From positions 1-60,263 of the forward strand of contig WGMC01000012.1 in the NCBI GenBank assembly GCA_016125265.1: DNA of 60,263 bases, written 5' to 3'. This DNA is from Planctomycetaceae bacterium (GTDB lineage: Bacteria; Planctomycetota; UBA1135; GCA-002686595). The notes beneath the pieces are model-generated. The model was not told where the DNA came from. It saw only the letters and a program-made list of their open reading frames with translations, and searched no databases. A program made the position numbers and the translations under genes. Below are positions 37,058-45,219 of the stretch, piece after piece (position 1 is the first letter of the stretch; every line of letters starts with the position of its first letter).

Positions 37058-37839
37058 CCGGACTCTATGCACCCGGAACCGGACCCGATCCGGGTCCTGG
37101 CCAACGCATCGCCAGCGCCAGCCAGATGCGCACCCTGGATGCCCGCGCCGTCGCTGAGTTCGGCGTCTCCGTGCAGTTGCTGATGGAGAACGCGGGCCGC
37201 GCGGCCGCGGACGCGGTCGAGATGTGGATGGCCGAGGAGGGCGGTGCGGGCTCGGTGCTGGTATTGGCAGGTCCCGGCAACAACGGCGGCGACGGTTACA
37301 GTTTTGCGCGAACCCTGCGCGCCCGCGGGCAGAGCGTCGAACTGTGGCGCATCGTGGGGCCGGGCGCCGAGAAGGAGCCGCGCCCCGAGGTGCAGTTGCA
37401 CCGGGCCCTTTGGGAGCGCGCCGGCGGCAAGTCGCGCACCTTGGACGGCGGCGCGGGGGAGATGGGCCGCTTCGCGGACGAGTTCGCCGCCCTCGAGGCG
37501 GCGTTCTCCCGCTCCGCCGTCGTGGTCGATGCGCTTTTCGGCACGGGACTTTCGCGGCCCCTCGGCGAGCCCTTCGGGGCCGTGCTCCAATCCCTGGTGC
37601 AAAGCGGTCAGCCCGTCGTGGCCCTCGACGTCCCCAGCGGTTTGGATGCCGACACGGGCCAAGCGATGGGGCAGGTGGCGCCGGCGCGGATGACCGTGAC
37701 GTTTGCGGCGCTGAAGCGCGGACTGTTGGTCGGGGACGGCCTGCACCTCGCGGGTCGTGTGCTCGCCGCCGAGATCGGCCTGCCGCCGGCGCTGCTCGCG
37801 GAACTGGACCGGTACCAGGATGCGGACGGACCGCGGTAG
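37054..37839 (+). CDS. nnrE: NAD(P)H-hydrate epimerase
   Basis: A 261-residue YjeF N-terminal domain protein that interconverts the R and S forms of damaged, hydrated NAD(P)H. Motifs are ASQMRTLDARAV, LMENAGRAAADAV, the nucleotide-binding loop VLAGPGNNGGDGYSFAR, VVDALFGTGLSRPL and LDVPSGLDADTG. The C-terminal ADP-dependent dehydratase domain (NnrD), found in many bacterial fusions, is absent here, so the partner enzyme must be encoded elsewhere. The start ATG overlaps the upstream stop (ATGA), and GGAGG-like sequence lies at about 37042-37047 inside the upstream gene. Confidence 0.9.
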   Translation: MTGLYAPGTGPDPGPGQRIASASQMRTLDARAVAEFGVSVQLLMENAGRAAADAVEMWMAEEGGAGSVLVLAGPGNNGGDGYSFARTLRARGQSVELWRIVGPGAEKEPRPEVQLHRALWERAGGKSRTLDGGAGEMGRFADEFAALEAAFSRSAVVVDALFGTGLSRPLGEPFGAVLQSLVQSGQPVVALDVPSGLDADTGQAMGQVAPARMTVTFAALKRGLLVGDGLHLAGRVLAAEIGLPPALLAELDRYQDADGPR

Positions 37840-37878
37840 ACTCGGGGCCCGGGCCAGGCCCAGACCCCAAGAACCAAC

Positions 37879-38865
37879 ATGATCCTCGTCACCGGCGGTG
37901 CCGGATTCATCGGCTCCAATTTGGTCGCTGCGCTGCAGGAGCGCACGCGCCAGGACATCGCGATCTCCGACCGCCTGCGCGACGGCGACAAGTGGCGCAA
38001 CATCGCGAAGCGCGAGTTGGCAGACGTGGTGCGTCCGGAGCGCCTAGGCGACTTCCTCGAGCGGCACGCGGGTGAGATCGAGGTGATCTTCCACTTGGGC
38101 GCCATTTCCGCGACCACCGAGACCGACGCGGACCGCATCGTCGAGAACAACCTGCGCCTTTCCTTGGACCTGTGGCGCTGGTGCGCGGCCCACAACACGC
38201 GTCTGATCTACGCGTCGTCCGCGGCCACCTACGGCGACGGCGCCCAGGGATTCGACGACGACGGATCGACGGAAGCGCTGAGCGGCCTGCGGCCCCTCAA
38301 TCCCTACGGCTGGAGCAAACACGCGTTCGATCGGCGGGTGGCGCGGTTGGTGCTGGAGGAGCGGCCCGCGCCGCGCCAATGGGCTGGCCTCAAGTTCTTC
38401 AACGTCTACGGCCCGAACGAGTACCACAAGGGCGAGATGAAGAGCGTGGTGGCGAAGATCCACCCGCGCGCGAAGGCTGGCGAGCCCGCGGTGCTCTTCC
38501 GTTCGCACCGCCCGGATTTCACCGATGGCGGCCAGTCCCGGGACTTCGTGTGGGTCGGCGATTGTGTCGACGTGATGATCTGGCTCTACGAGCACCCGCG
38601 AGTCGACGGACTCTTCAACCTCGGCAGCGGCAAGGCGCGCAGCTTCAAGGACTTGGCCAGCGCGGTTTTCACGGCCCTCGGCAAGGAACCGCGCATCGAG
38701 TACGTCGACACGCCGCTCGCGATCCGCGACAAGTACCAGTACTTCACCGAGGCGCGCCTCGAGCGTTTGCGCGCGGCGGGATACCAGGCCGAGATGACCA
38801 GCCTGGAAGAGGGGGTGCGCCGCTACGTGCAGGACTATCTCGAGGCGGAAGATCCGTACCGGTGA
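37879..38865 (+). CDS. hldD: ADP-L-glycero-D-manno-heptose 6-epimerase
   Basis: A 328-residue extended short-chain dehydrogenase. The NAD(P) loop is TGGAGFIGSN at residues 5-14. RLRDGDKWRNIAKRELAD is the HldD-typical stretch replacing the usual galE pattern, and VIFHLGAISATTETDAD follows. The catalytic YxxxK is YGWSK (Tyr at about 143), close to the Tyr140/Lys144 pair of E. coli HldD. The C-terminal part has KFFNVYGPNEYHKGEMKSVV and DFVWVGDCVDVM. It makes the heptose donor for the inner core of lipopolysaccharide, consistent with a diderm cell. Its TGA overlaps the following GTG start (GTGA). Confidence 0.9.
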   Translation: MILVTGGAGFIGSNLVAALQERTRQDIAISDRLRDGDKWRNIAKRELADVVRPERLGDFLERHAGEIEVIFHLGAISATTETDADRIVENNLRLSLDLWRWCAAHNTRLIYASSAATYGDGAQGFDDDGSTEALSGLRPLNPYGWSKHAFDRRVARLVLEERPAPRQWAGLKFFNVYGPNEYHKGEMKSVVAKIHPRAKAGEPAVLFRSHRPDFTDGGQSRDFVWVGDCVDVMIWLYEHPRVDGLFNLGSGKARSFKDLASAVFTALGKEPRIEYVDTPLAIRDKYQYFTEARLERLRAAGYQAEMTSLEEGVRRYVQDYLEAEDPYR

Positions 38866-40895
38866 GCGCTCCCCTGGGGGCCAGCGCGAGCGCGCCCGGC
38901 AAGGGTGGCGACGGCACAGCGGACACACGGCCGCCGGCACTGCTCTTGGTGCTGTTCGCGCTGGTCGCCGGTTGGCACGCGCTCTTCCTGCCGCTGTTCG
39001 AGGGACCCGACGAGCCCGGCAACCTGCTCTACCTGCAGTTCCTGGCCCAAGAACAGCGCCTGCCCCGGCCCAGCCTCGAACCGACGGCGGAACTCGAGGT
39101 GCTCGATCGCGGCATCGTGCCGCCGCTTTGGTTCTTGGGTGTGGCGCCCGTCACATGGGCCATCGGCGCGGCCGATTGGCGCGTGGTCGCGGCGTCGAAT
39201 CCGCACTTCTTGCGGCGCACGGCCGCGCCCGTGGAAGAGGCCCTCGCGGAGCCGACGGCGCGCCTGCACCACCGCCACGGGCAGGATGAGCGGCGGCTCC
39301 TGGGCTCGGCACCCGCGCGCCAACTCTTCCTGCTGCGGCTCCTCTCGATCCCGTTTGCGCTGGTCGCCCTTTGGGCCATTTGGCGCGCGGCGCTGCTCGT
39401 CGCACCGCTGGCCGCGGACGACGCCGTGGCGCGGCGACGTTTTGCTTGGGCCGCCGCAGCGCTGGCGGCGACGACACCGCAGTTCCAGCATCTTTCGGGA
39501 ACGCTGACGAACGACCTTTGTTTGGCGGCGCTGGGATCGTTGACGCTGCTGCACGGCACGCGTTGGATCGCGGCCCGGAATGCCGGTGACGCATCGCGCG
39601 CAGCCGGGCGTGCGGGGTTCTTCGCGGCGCTCGCGTGCCTCGTGAAACTCAACGGCCTGGTGCTGCTCCCCGCGCTGTTCCTGATAGCGCTCGTTGCGCG
39701 GCGCCGGGGCTTGCCGTGGTTCGGGCCGCTCTTCAAGGCAGCGCTGATCGTGCTCGCCGTCGCTGGCCCCTGGTACTTGTGGGGATTCCTCGAGACCGGA
39801 CATCCGCTGTGGGCGTTTGCGTACCAGCACGTGTCGCCGTACCACAACCCGCCCGGCATGGCGCCCGAGCCCCACTCGGTACAGCGTTGGTTGGGCTTTT
39901 GGTTGCAGTTGCACCTGACGTGGGTGGGCAACTTCGCGTGGACGGCGGTTTGGTTTCCGCTGCCCGTGACCATCGCCGCGGCGGGGGTCATCGCGGCGGG
40001 TGCGGGTGGGGCGCTCGCGGTGGGCCGAGGTTGGAGCGGCTGGCGCGCCCTTCTGTGTGTGCTCGTGCCCGCGGGCGTGACGTTGGTCGCGGCGCGGATG
40101 TGGATCGAACCTTGGAGCACCGCGTTCCAAAGTGGTTCCGCGGAGCGCCTCGGCTCCTACGCGGCCCTCGCCGCCGTCGCGGGCTTCGCGCTGTGGGGCG
40201 CGCGCCGGTTCGCGGCCGGCGATTCGCGGGCTCCCGCACCGGCGGCGCGGGCCGTGCTCGGGGGACTGGCCGCCGCCGCGCTGCTGATGCTGGCGGCGGA
40301 GGTCTACTTCAACCTGCGGTTCTCCCAGCCACAGGCGCGCCACCTCTATCCGTTCCTGCCGGCCCTGGTGGTGCCCGTGGCGCTGGGCCTCGCGCGGCTG
40401 CGCTTGCTGCGGCCCGCCCTGGTCCTGCAGGGACTGCTCTCCGTGTGGGGTCTCGCGATGCTGCACGGCGAACTGCGCCCCGCCGGTTGGAACCAGAGCC
40501 CCCTGTTCCACGCGACGGATGCCCTGCGGCAGGGCGAGGGGAGCCGGCCCGAACTCGCGCCCCGTTGGATTTCCCCGGAGCCGAACAGCGTCCCCGACGC
40601 CGCGCCGGTGCTTGTGTTCGAGGGCCAGACGGGGGGCTCCCACGAGTTGGTCCTCGGCATCGACAATCCCGAGCTCGACCCGCGGCCCTGGCGCGCGGGG
40701 CCGAAGTTGATCCGCTCGGCCCGGGACCTGGGGACGGACCTGGTGGGGGGCAGGGTCGAGGTGCCGGTGCCCGAGGGCCTCTGGAGTTCCCTCTCCCCGG
40801 GGACTCGCGTCGACGTGTGTGTGCTGGCCCTCGACGAGCGGGGCGCCCTGCTCGCCGCCGGTCCCGTGCTGACGATCTGGCGCGGTTCCCCGTAG
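38862..40895 (+). CDS. GT-C-type membrane glycosyltransferase-like protein
   Basis: A 677-residue polytopic protein with about 11-12 hydrophobic segments. The first loop after helix 1 contains FEGPDEPGNLLYLQFLA, matching the acidic DE-containing first periplasmic loop of polyprenyl-phosphate-dependent GT39/ArnT-like or DUF2142 proteins. A later loop has RFSQPQARHLYPFLPALVV. The last about 150 residues are soluble and beta-rich, likely periplasmic. The predicted role is transfer of sugars from a lipid carrier to an envelope glycan or protein; the acceptor is unknown. The GTG start overlaps the hldD stop, which links it to surface-sugar assembly. No ribosome-binding site is needed if translation is coupled. 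Confidence 0.78.
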   Translation: MSAPLGASASAPGKGGDGTADTRPPALLLVLFALVAGWHALFLPLFEGPDEPGNLLYLQFLAQEQRLPRPSLEPTAELEVLDRGIVPPLWFLGVAPVTWAIGAADWRVVAASNPHFLRRTAAPVEEALAEPTARLHHRHGQDERRLLGSAPARQLFLLRLLSIPFALVALWAIWRAALLVAPLAADDAVARRRFAWAAAALAATTPQFQHLSGTLTNDLCLAALGSLTLLHGTRWIAARNAGDASRAAGRAGFFAALACLVKLNGLVLLPALFLIALVARRRGLPWFGPLFKAALIVLAVAGPWYLWGFLETGHPLWAFAYQHVSPYHNPPGMAPEPHSVQRWLGFWLQLHLTWVGNFAWTAVWFPLPVTIAAAGVIAAGAGGALAVGRGWSGWRALLCVLVPAGVTLVAARMWIEPWSTAFQSGSAERLGSYAALAAVAGFALWGARRFAAGDSRAPAPAARAVLGGLAAAALLMLAAEVYFNLRFSQPQARHLYPFLPALVVPVALGLARLRLLRPALVLQGLLSVWGLAMLHGELRPAGWNQSPLFHATDALRQGEGSRPELAPRWISPEPNSVPDAAPVLVFEGQTGGSHELVLGIDNPELDPRPWRAGPKLIRSARDLGTDLVGGRVEVPVPEGLWSSLSPGTRVDVCVLALDERGALLAAGPVLTIWRGSP

Positions 40896-40926
40896 CGGCG
40901 CCGCGGATCTGCTACAACCCTCGGCC

Positions 40927-41766
40927 ATGGTGCAACTCAACGATTTGGGCCCCGAGCGCGCCCTCCCCCGCGGCCGTGTCACGGTGCGCACGGGCGGCGG
41001 CCTGGCCCTAGTGACCCTGACGAACCCGCCTGCCAACGGCTACAGCCACGAGATGCTGCGGGACCTCGACGAGGCGATCCTCGATCTGCGTTTCGACCAG
41101 GCCGTCGAGGTGATTCTGCTCTCCGGCGCGGGCGAGAAGTTCTTTTGCGCCGGCGCGGACATCGCGATGCTCCAGCGCGCGGATCCGTACTTCAAGTACA
41201 ACTTCTGCCTGCACGCCAACGAGACGCTGCTGCGCCTCGAGCACACACCGAAACTGGTGATCGCGGCCATCGGGGGCCACTGCGTTGGCGGCGGGCTGGA
41301 GATCGCACTCGCCGCCGACCTGCGGCTCGCGCGGCGCGGTTCGGGGCGCTGCGGACTGCCGGAAGTCGCACTCGGTGTGCTGCCCGGCACGGGCGGGACC
41401 CAACGCCTCGTGCGTGTCGTCGGCAAGTCGCGCGCGATCGAGTTGATGGCCACCGGCCGCCTGTTCGACTTCGACGAAGCGCAGCAGTTGGGCCTGGTCG
41501 ATGCGCAGCTCGACGCGGAGGGCGAAACGCCGTTCCTCGAGGCCGTTTTGGCGTATGCGTCGCAGTTCCTGGGGCCGGGCAAGTCCTCGACCGCCGTCGG
41601 GTTGATCAAACGCGCGGTGCAAAGCGGCGCGGAGGTGCCGCTCGAATCCGGCTTGGCGCTCGAACGGGAGCTGCAGCAGCGGCTCTTCAGCGGTCCCGAC
41701 GCCAAGGAGGGTTTGGCGGCGTTCCTTCAGAAGCGGACCCCAAGTTTCGGGCCGGGCAAACCGTGA
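40927..41766 (+). CDS. Enoyl-CoA hydratase/isomerase family protein
   Basis: A 279-residue crotonase-fold enzyme. The oxyanion-hole and CoA motifs are clear: GEKFFCAGADIAML and GGHCVGGGLEIALAADLRLA (first catalytic-type Glu), then CGLPEVALGVLPGTGGTQRL (second Glu). Having both glutamates supports hydratase activity over an isomerase-only role. It hydrates trans-2-enoyl-CoA to 3-hydroxyacyl-CoA in beta-oxidation or butyrate-type pathways. It starts 31 nt after the glycosyltransferase and couples to the next gene by a GTGA overlap; the 3-hydroxyacyl-CoA dehydrogenase two genes on would take the product. Confidence 0.9.
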   Translation: MVQLNDLGPERALPRGRVTVRTGGGLALVTLTNPPANGYSHEMLRDLDEAILDLRFDQAVEVILLSGAGEKFFCAGADIAMLQRADPYFKYNFCLHANETLLRLEHTPKLVIAAIGGHCVGGGLEIALAADLRLARRGSGRCGLPEVALGVLPGTGGTQRLVRVVGKSRAIELMATGRLFDFDEAQQLGLVDAQLDAEGETPFLEAVLAYASQFLGPGKSSTAVGLIKRAVQSGAEVPLESGLALERELQQRLFSGPDAKEGLAAFLQKRTPSFGPGKP

Positions 41767-42794
41767 AAGCGCTCCGCATCCACCAACACGGCGGACCCGA
41801 GGTGCTCCAGCTCGACGAGATCCCGCGGCCCGAACCGGGTCCCGGCGAAGTGCTCGTGCGCGTGCTCGCCGCCAGCGTCAACCACCTCGACATCTGGGTG
41901 CGCCGCGGCATGCCCGGTTTCCCCGTGCCATTCCCGCGCATCCTCGGATGTGACGGCACCGGCGAAGTGGCGGCCCTCGGCGCCGGTGTGACGGCTTGGA
42001 AGGTGGGCCAGAAGGTCGTGCTCGAGCCGGGGTACACCAAGGGCGACGCGCGCTTCGAACAGGAGGGCACGGACCACTTCGAACCCGACTACGAGATCCG
42101 CGGCGAACACTGCGACGGCTTCCACGCGGAGTACGTGGTGCTGCCCGAGCGTTTCCTCCTGGCGTTGCCCGAGGGCCTCGATCCCGTGCACGCCGCGGCG
42201 GTGCCGCTCGTGTTCCTGACGGCATGGGGCATGCTCGAGCGCGCGTGCCTCGAACGCGGCGAAACGGTGCTCGTGATCGGCGGCGCCAGCGGGGTCGGAT
42301 CCGCCGCGATCCAGATCGCGCGCCAGCGGGGCGCGCGTGTGCTCACGACCGCCGGCAGCGAGGCAAAACGGGCCCTCTGCCTCGAACTCGGGGCCGAGGC
42401 CGAGGTCGACCATCGCCAGAAGGATTGGCCCAAGGAGATCCGCACCCTGACCGCCGGCCGCGGAGTGGACGTGGTCGTGGAACACGTGGGGCCCGCGACA
42501 TGGGTCGGTTCCATGCGCAGCCTGGCGCGCCTCGGGCGGCTCGTGACCTGCGGCGGCACGACCGGGCCCACCGTGGAGGTCACCCTGCCGCACCTTTTCA
42601 TCAAGAACCAGAGCATCCTCGGCTCGACCATGGGGCCCGCCTCGGCCTTGCCGACCATCTTTGCCCACGTGGCCCGGGGCATCTGGAAGCCGGTGGTCCA
42701 TGCGGTCTTGCCCCTCCGCGAAGCCAAAGAGGCCCACACCCGACTGGAAGCTGGCGACGTGGTCGGTAAGATCGTGCTCGTTCCGGGCAGTTGA
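41763..42794 (+). CDS. Medium-chain dehydrogenase/reductase, quinone-oxidoreductase type
   Basis: A 343-residue MDR protein. The N-terminal GroES-like domain has EIPRPEPGPGEVLVRVLAA, RGMPGFPVPFPRILGCDGTG and EHCDGFHAEYVVLPE. The structural-zinc cysteine cluster of alcohol dehydrogenases is missing, which favours an NADPH:quinone or enoyl reductase. The nucleotide loop is VIGGASGVGSAAIQIARQRGA. Its place between an enoyl-CoA hydratase and a 3-hydroxyacyl-CoA dehydrogenase suggests acyl-CoA or acyl-thioester reduction, which is inference. The start is a GTG overlapping the hydratase stop. Confidence 0.86.
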   Translation: MKALRIHQHGGPEVLQLDEIPRPEPGPGEVLVRVLAASVNHLDIWVRRGMPGFPVPFPRILGCDGTGEVAALGAGVTAWKVGQKVVLEPGYTKGDARFEQEGTDHFEPDYEIRGEHCDGFHAEYVVLPERFLLALPEGLDPVHAAAVPLVFLTAWGMLERACLERGETVLVIGGASGVGSAAIQIARQRGARVLTTAGSEAKRALCLELGAEAEVDHRQKDWPKEIRTLTAGRGVDVVVEHVGPATWVGSMRSLARLGRLVTCGGTTGPTVEVTLPHLFIKNQSILGSTMGPASALPTIFAHVARGIWKPVVHAVLPLREAKEAHTRLEAGDVVGKIVLVPGS

Positions 42795-42805
42795 AGCACA
42801 TTTCC

Positions 42806-43669
42806 ATGGACGCGAATCGAATCGAACGGGCATTGGTCATCGGCGCGGGCACCATGGGGCACGGCATTGCGCACGTGCTGGCCATGTGCGGCATCGAAGC
42901 GCGTTTGGCGGACGTGTCGCAGGGCGCGGTCGACGCCGGCCTCGCGAAGGTGCGCGCCAACCTGCAAAAGGGCGTGGAGCGCGGCAAGCTCACGCAGGAA
43001 CAGCGCGACGGGACGTTGGCGCGCCTCTCGGGTTGGACCGACAACGCGGCCGCCGCGATGGGTGTGCAGGTGGTGATCGAAGCGGTGCCCGAGAAGTTGG
43101 CGCTCAAACGGCAGATCCTCGGCGATCTGGGGGGCAAGCTCGGACCGGACGTGTTGCTCGCGACCAACACCAGCTCGCTTTCCATTGCAGACATCGCCGA
43201 GGCCGTGCCGCACCCCGAGCGCGTGACCGGCATGCACTTCTTCAATCCCGTGCACCTGATGAAACTGGTCGAGGTGGTGCGCGCGCCGAAGAGCTCCGAC
43301 GGCGCGGTGGCCCTGTCGGTGGCCCTCGCGGTGCGCCTCGGCAAGGAGCCGATCACGGTGCGCGACACACCCGGTTTTGCCAGCTCGCGCCTCGGCATCG
43401 CCATCGGCATGGAGGCGATCCGCATGGTGGAAGAGGAAGTTGCGTCACCCGAAGACATCGACAAGGCCATGACGCTCGGCTACGGCTTCCCGATGGGCCC
43501 ACTGCGCCTGACGGACTTGGTCGGGCTCGACGTGCGCCTCTCCATCGCCGAATACCTCGCCAGTACCCTCGGCCCCCGTTTCGAGCCGCCGAAGCTGCTG
43601 CGCGACATGGTCACCCAGGGTCACTTGGGCCAGAAGAACGGTCGCGGCTTCTACCATTGGGACACCTGA
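42806..43669 (+). CDS. 3-hydroxyacyl-CoA (3-hydroxybutyryl-CoA) dehydrogenase
   Basis: A 287-residue enzyme with a Rossmann start VIGAGTMGHGIAHVLA, ATNTSSLSIADIA, the catalytic His-Glu region VTGMHFFNPVHLMKLVEVV, RDTPGFASSRLG, and a dimerisation domain with MGPLRLTDLVGLD. The size and layout match Hbd/PaaH-type NAD(P)-dependent dehydrogenases acting on 3-hydroxyacyl-CoA. I use the ATG at 42806; a TTG at 42791 overlapping the previous stop is possible and would add five residues. It closes the three-gene acyl-CoA module. No thiolase or acyl-CoA dehydrogenase is present in the window. Confidence 0.9.
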   Translation: MDANRIERALVIGAGTMGHGIAHVLAMCGIEARLADVSQGAVDAGLAKVRANLQKGVERGKLTQEQRDGTLARLSGWTDNAAAAMGVQVVIEAVPEKLALKRQILGDLGGKLGPDVLLATNTSSLSIADIAEAVPHPERVTGMHFFNPVHLMKLVEVVRAPKSSDGAVALSVALAVRLGKEPITVRDTPGFASSRLGIAIGMEAIRMVEEEVASPEDIDKAMTLGYGFPMGPLRLTDLVGLDVRLSIAEYLASTLGPRFEPPKLLRDMVTQGHLGQKNGRGFYHWDT

Positions 43670-43721
43670 GCCGCCCTCCCCGAACCCGTCCGACAATCCG
43701 ACCACCGACTCCCCACGCACC

Positions 43722-44456
43722 ATGTCCGAACGCCCCCTGCAAGACGTGCTCTCCGATGCCCCCCCGCGCCGCGGAGTTCCCGGTTGGATCTGGGGCTGCG
43801 GCGGCGGCTGCCTCCTCCTGATGGTGGTGGTGGTGGGTTTCACCGTCTTCACCTTCAACCGGATCCAAAAGGCCATGGGCCCCGAAGCCGCGTGGCCGGT
43901 GATCCAGTCGGTGATGCCCTACGACGAGCCCCACCCCGAGAGTCTGGGCGCCTACGTGATCGATCCGAGCGCCATGGCGCGCAAGGTCGGCGGCTGGTTC
44001 GGAGCGACTGAGGAGGACCTCGCGGAGGTGCCGAACGTGCAGGTGTTCGGGTTCCTTCGCAAGCCGGAGGGCACCAACTACATGTTCACCCTGTGGCGCG
44101 ACTCGTCCACACCCGCGCCGAGCATCGACGGCAGCGGCAACAGCGTCGAATTCGAACTCCAGGGCAAAACCGTGCGCGCGTACATCCAACGGCCGTCGGC
44201 GAACCAGGAGGACGTCGCAGGAGCCAACGTGGGCATCCGCACCAGCAGCGACGCGCTGATGCTCGACCTCGGCCCCCGCACCGACGGTCACCTGACGCTG
44301 ATGGTGCAGGGCCCGGGCGGGGCTGCCGCAGCGGCCGACGTCGTGGCGATCCTCGAGCCGTTCGACATCTGGAAGACGCTGACGGGTCCGCTCGGCTCCG
44401 AAGTCGGCGCCGCACCCGCCGCTCCGTCTGACGACGGGGAAACGGGCGGCCAGTGA
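43722..44456 (+). CDS. Single-pass membrane protein, unknown function
   Basis: A 244-residue protein with one helix at about 21-44 (WIWGCGGGCLLLMVVVVGFTVF) after a Pro/Arg-rich cytoplasmic head, then an extracytoplasmic domain of mixed alpha/beta prediction with no known motif. The tail is Ala/Pro/Gly/Asp-rich. The stop overlaps the next gene's GTG by 4 nt; both products have the same plan (one N-terminal helix, about 200-residue exposed domain), so they may form a complex. I do not recognise either. Confidence 0.72.
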   Translation: MSERPLQDVLSDAPPRRGVPGWIWGCGGGCLLLMVVVVGFTVFTFNRIQKAMGPEAAWPVIQSVMPYDEPHPESLGAYVIDPSAMARKVGGWFGATEEDLAEVPNVQVFGFLRKPEGTNYMFTLWRDSSTPAPSIDGSGNSVEFELQGKTVRAYIQRPSANQEDVAGANVGIRTSSDALMLDLGPRTDGHLTLMVQGPGGAAAAADVVAILEPFDIWKTLTGPLGSEVGAAPAAPSDDGETGGQ

Positions 44457-45166
44457 GCGCGAGCCCGGCCAATGCGACTGGGCCTTCGCCGTTCTTCGTG
44501 GCGGGGTTGCTCGCGGTGCTCTTCTCCGCGGCCGCGGCCATCGCGTTCGTGGGGTTGCGGCTGCAGGGCGCGGAGGCGGGACTCTTGGTCGAGGAGATCT
44601 TCGGCGCGGAGCCCGCGCTGCCGTTCGGGCTGGAGCTCGCGGGCGCGGCCACCAACGCGAACCAGCAGCGGTCGATCCGTTTCGCGCGACCGGCGGCCGA
44701 GGACGGCGCGCCCGAGCCGGCAGATGAACCGAACGAAGTGACGATCCTGCGCTACGCCGGCCCCGGTCCCGTGCAGCGGCTCTTCGCGCCCAGTCCCTAC
44801 GCGCCCGACGAGTTGGCCCGTCGTGTGGAGGAGTGGAAGAAGGAACCGAACCGCGACCTCGAGGCGGTCCTCGGCACCGGCGAGATCCGCTTCGGCCGCT
44901 GGCGCGTGGACTACGTGCACGTGCGGCTCTACTTCAAAAACGGCACGTTCCAGGACGTGGTGCGTGTGAACACGACGGTGGGGGACCTGACCCAGGTGCT
45001 GTTTGCCTTTTGGCCCAAGGGCAGCGAGGCGGCCGATCCCCAGCGCCTCGTGCCGCTGCTCGAAGCCATGCGCTTCGACGCCATGTGGGAGGACTACCAG
45101 ACGCGCAAGGCGGCCGAAGAGGGGGTCGAACGGGGCGCCGACGCCGCGACCAACGTCCCGGGCTGA
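44453..45166 (+). CDS. Single-pass membrane protein, unknown function
   Basis: A 237-residue protein. The helix at about 14-37 (FFVAGLLAVLFSAAAAIAFVGL) is followed by an exposed domain with GTGEIRFGRWRVDYVHVRLYF, VVRVNTTVGDLTQVLFAFWP and a charged C-terminus. The GTG start overlaps the preceding stop, which indicates translational coupling. There is no family I can name; it resembles uncharacterised envelope proteins in size and plan. Confidence 0.72.
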   Translation: MSASPANATGPSPFFVAGLLAVLFSAAAAIAFVGLRLQGAEAGLLVEEIFGAEPALPFGLELAGAATNANQQRSIRFARPAAEDGAPEPADEPNEVTILRYAGPGPVQRLFAPSPYAPDELARRVEEWKKEPNRDLEAVLGTGEIRFGRWRVDYVHVRLYFKNGTFQDVVRVNTTVGDLTQVLFAFWPKGSEAADPQRLVPLLEAMRFDAMWEDYQTRKAAEEGVERGADAATNVPG

Positions 45167-45219
45167 TCTGGGTACACTTTGGGTACGGGGCGGGCGCAGT
45201 TGCGGCCCCCTGGCCCAAC

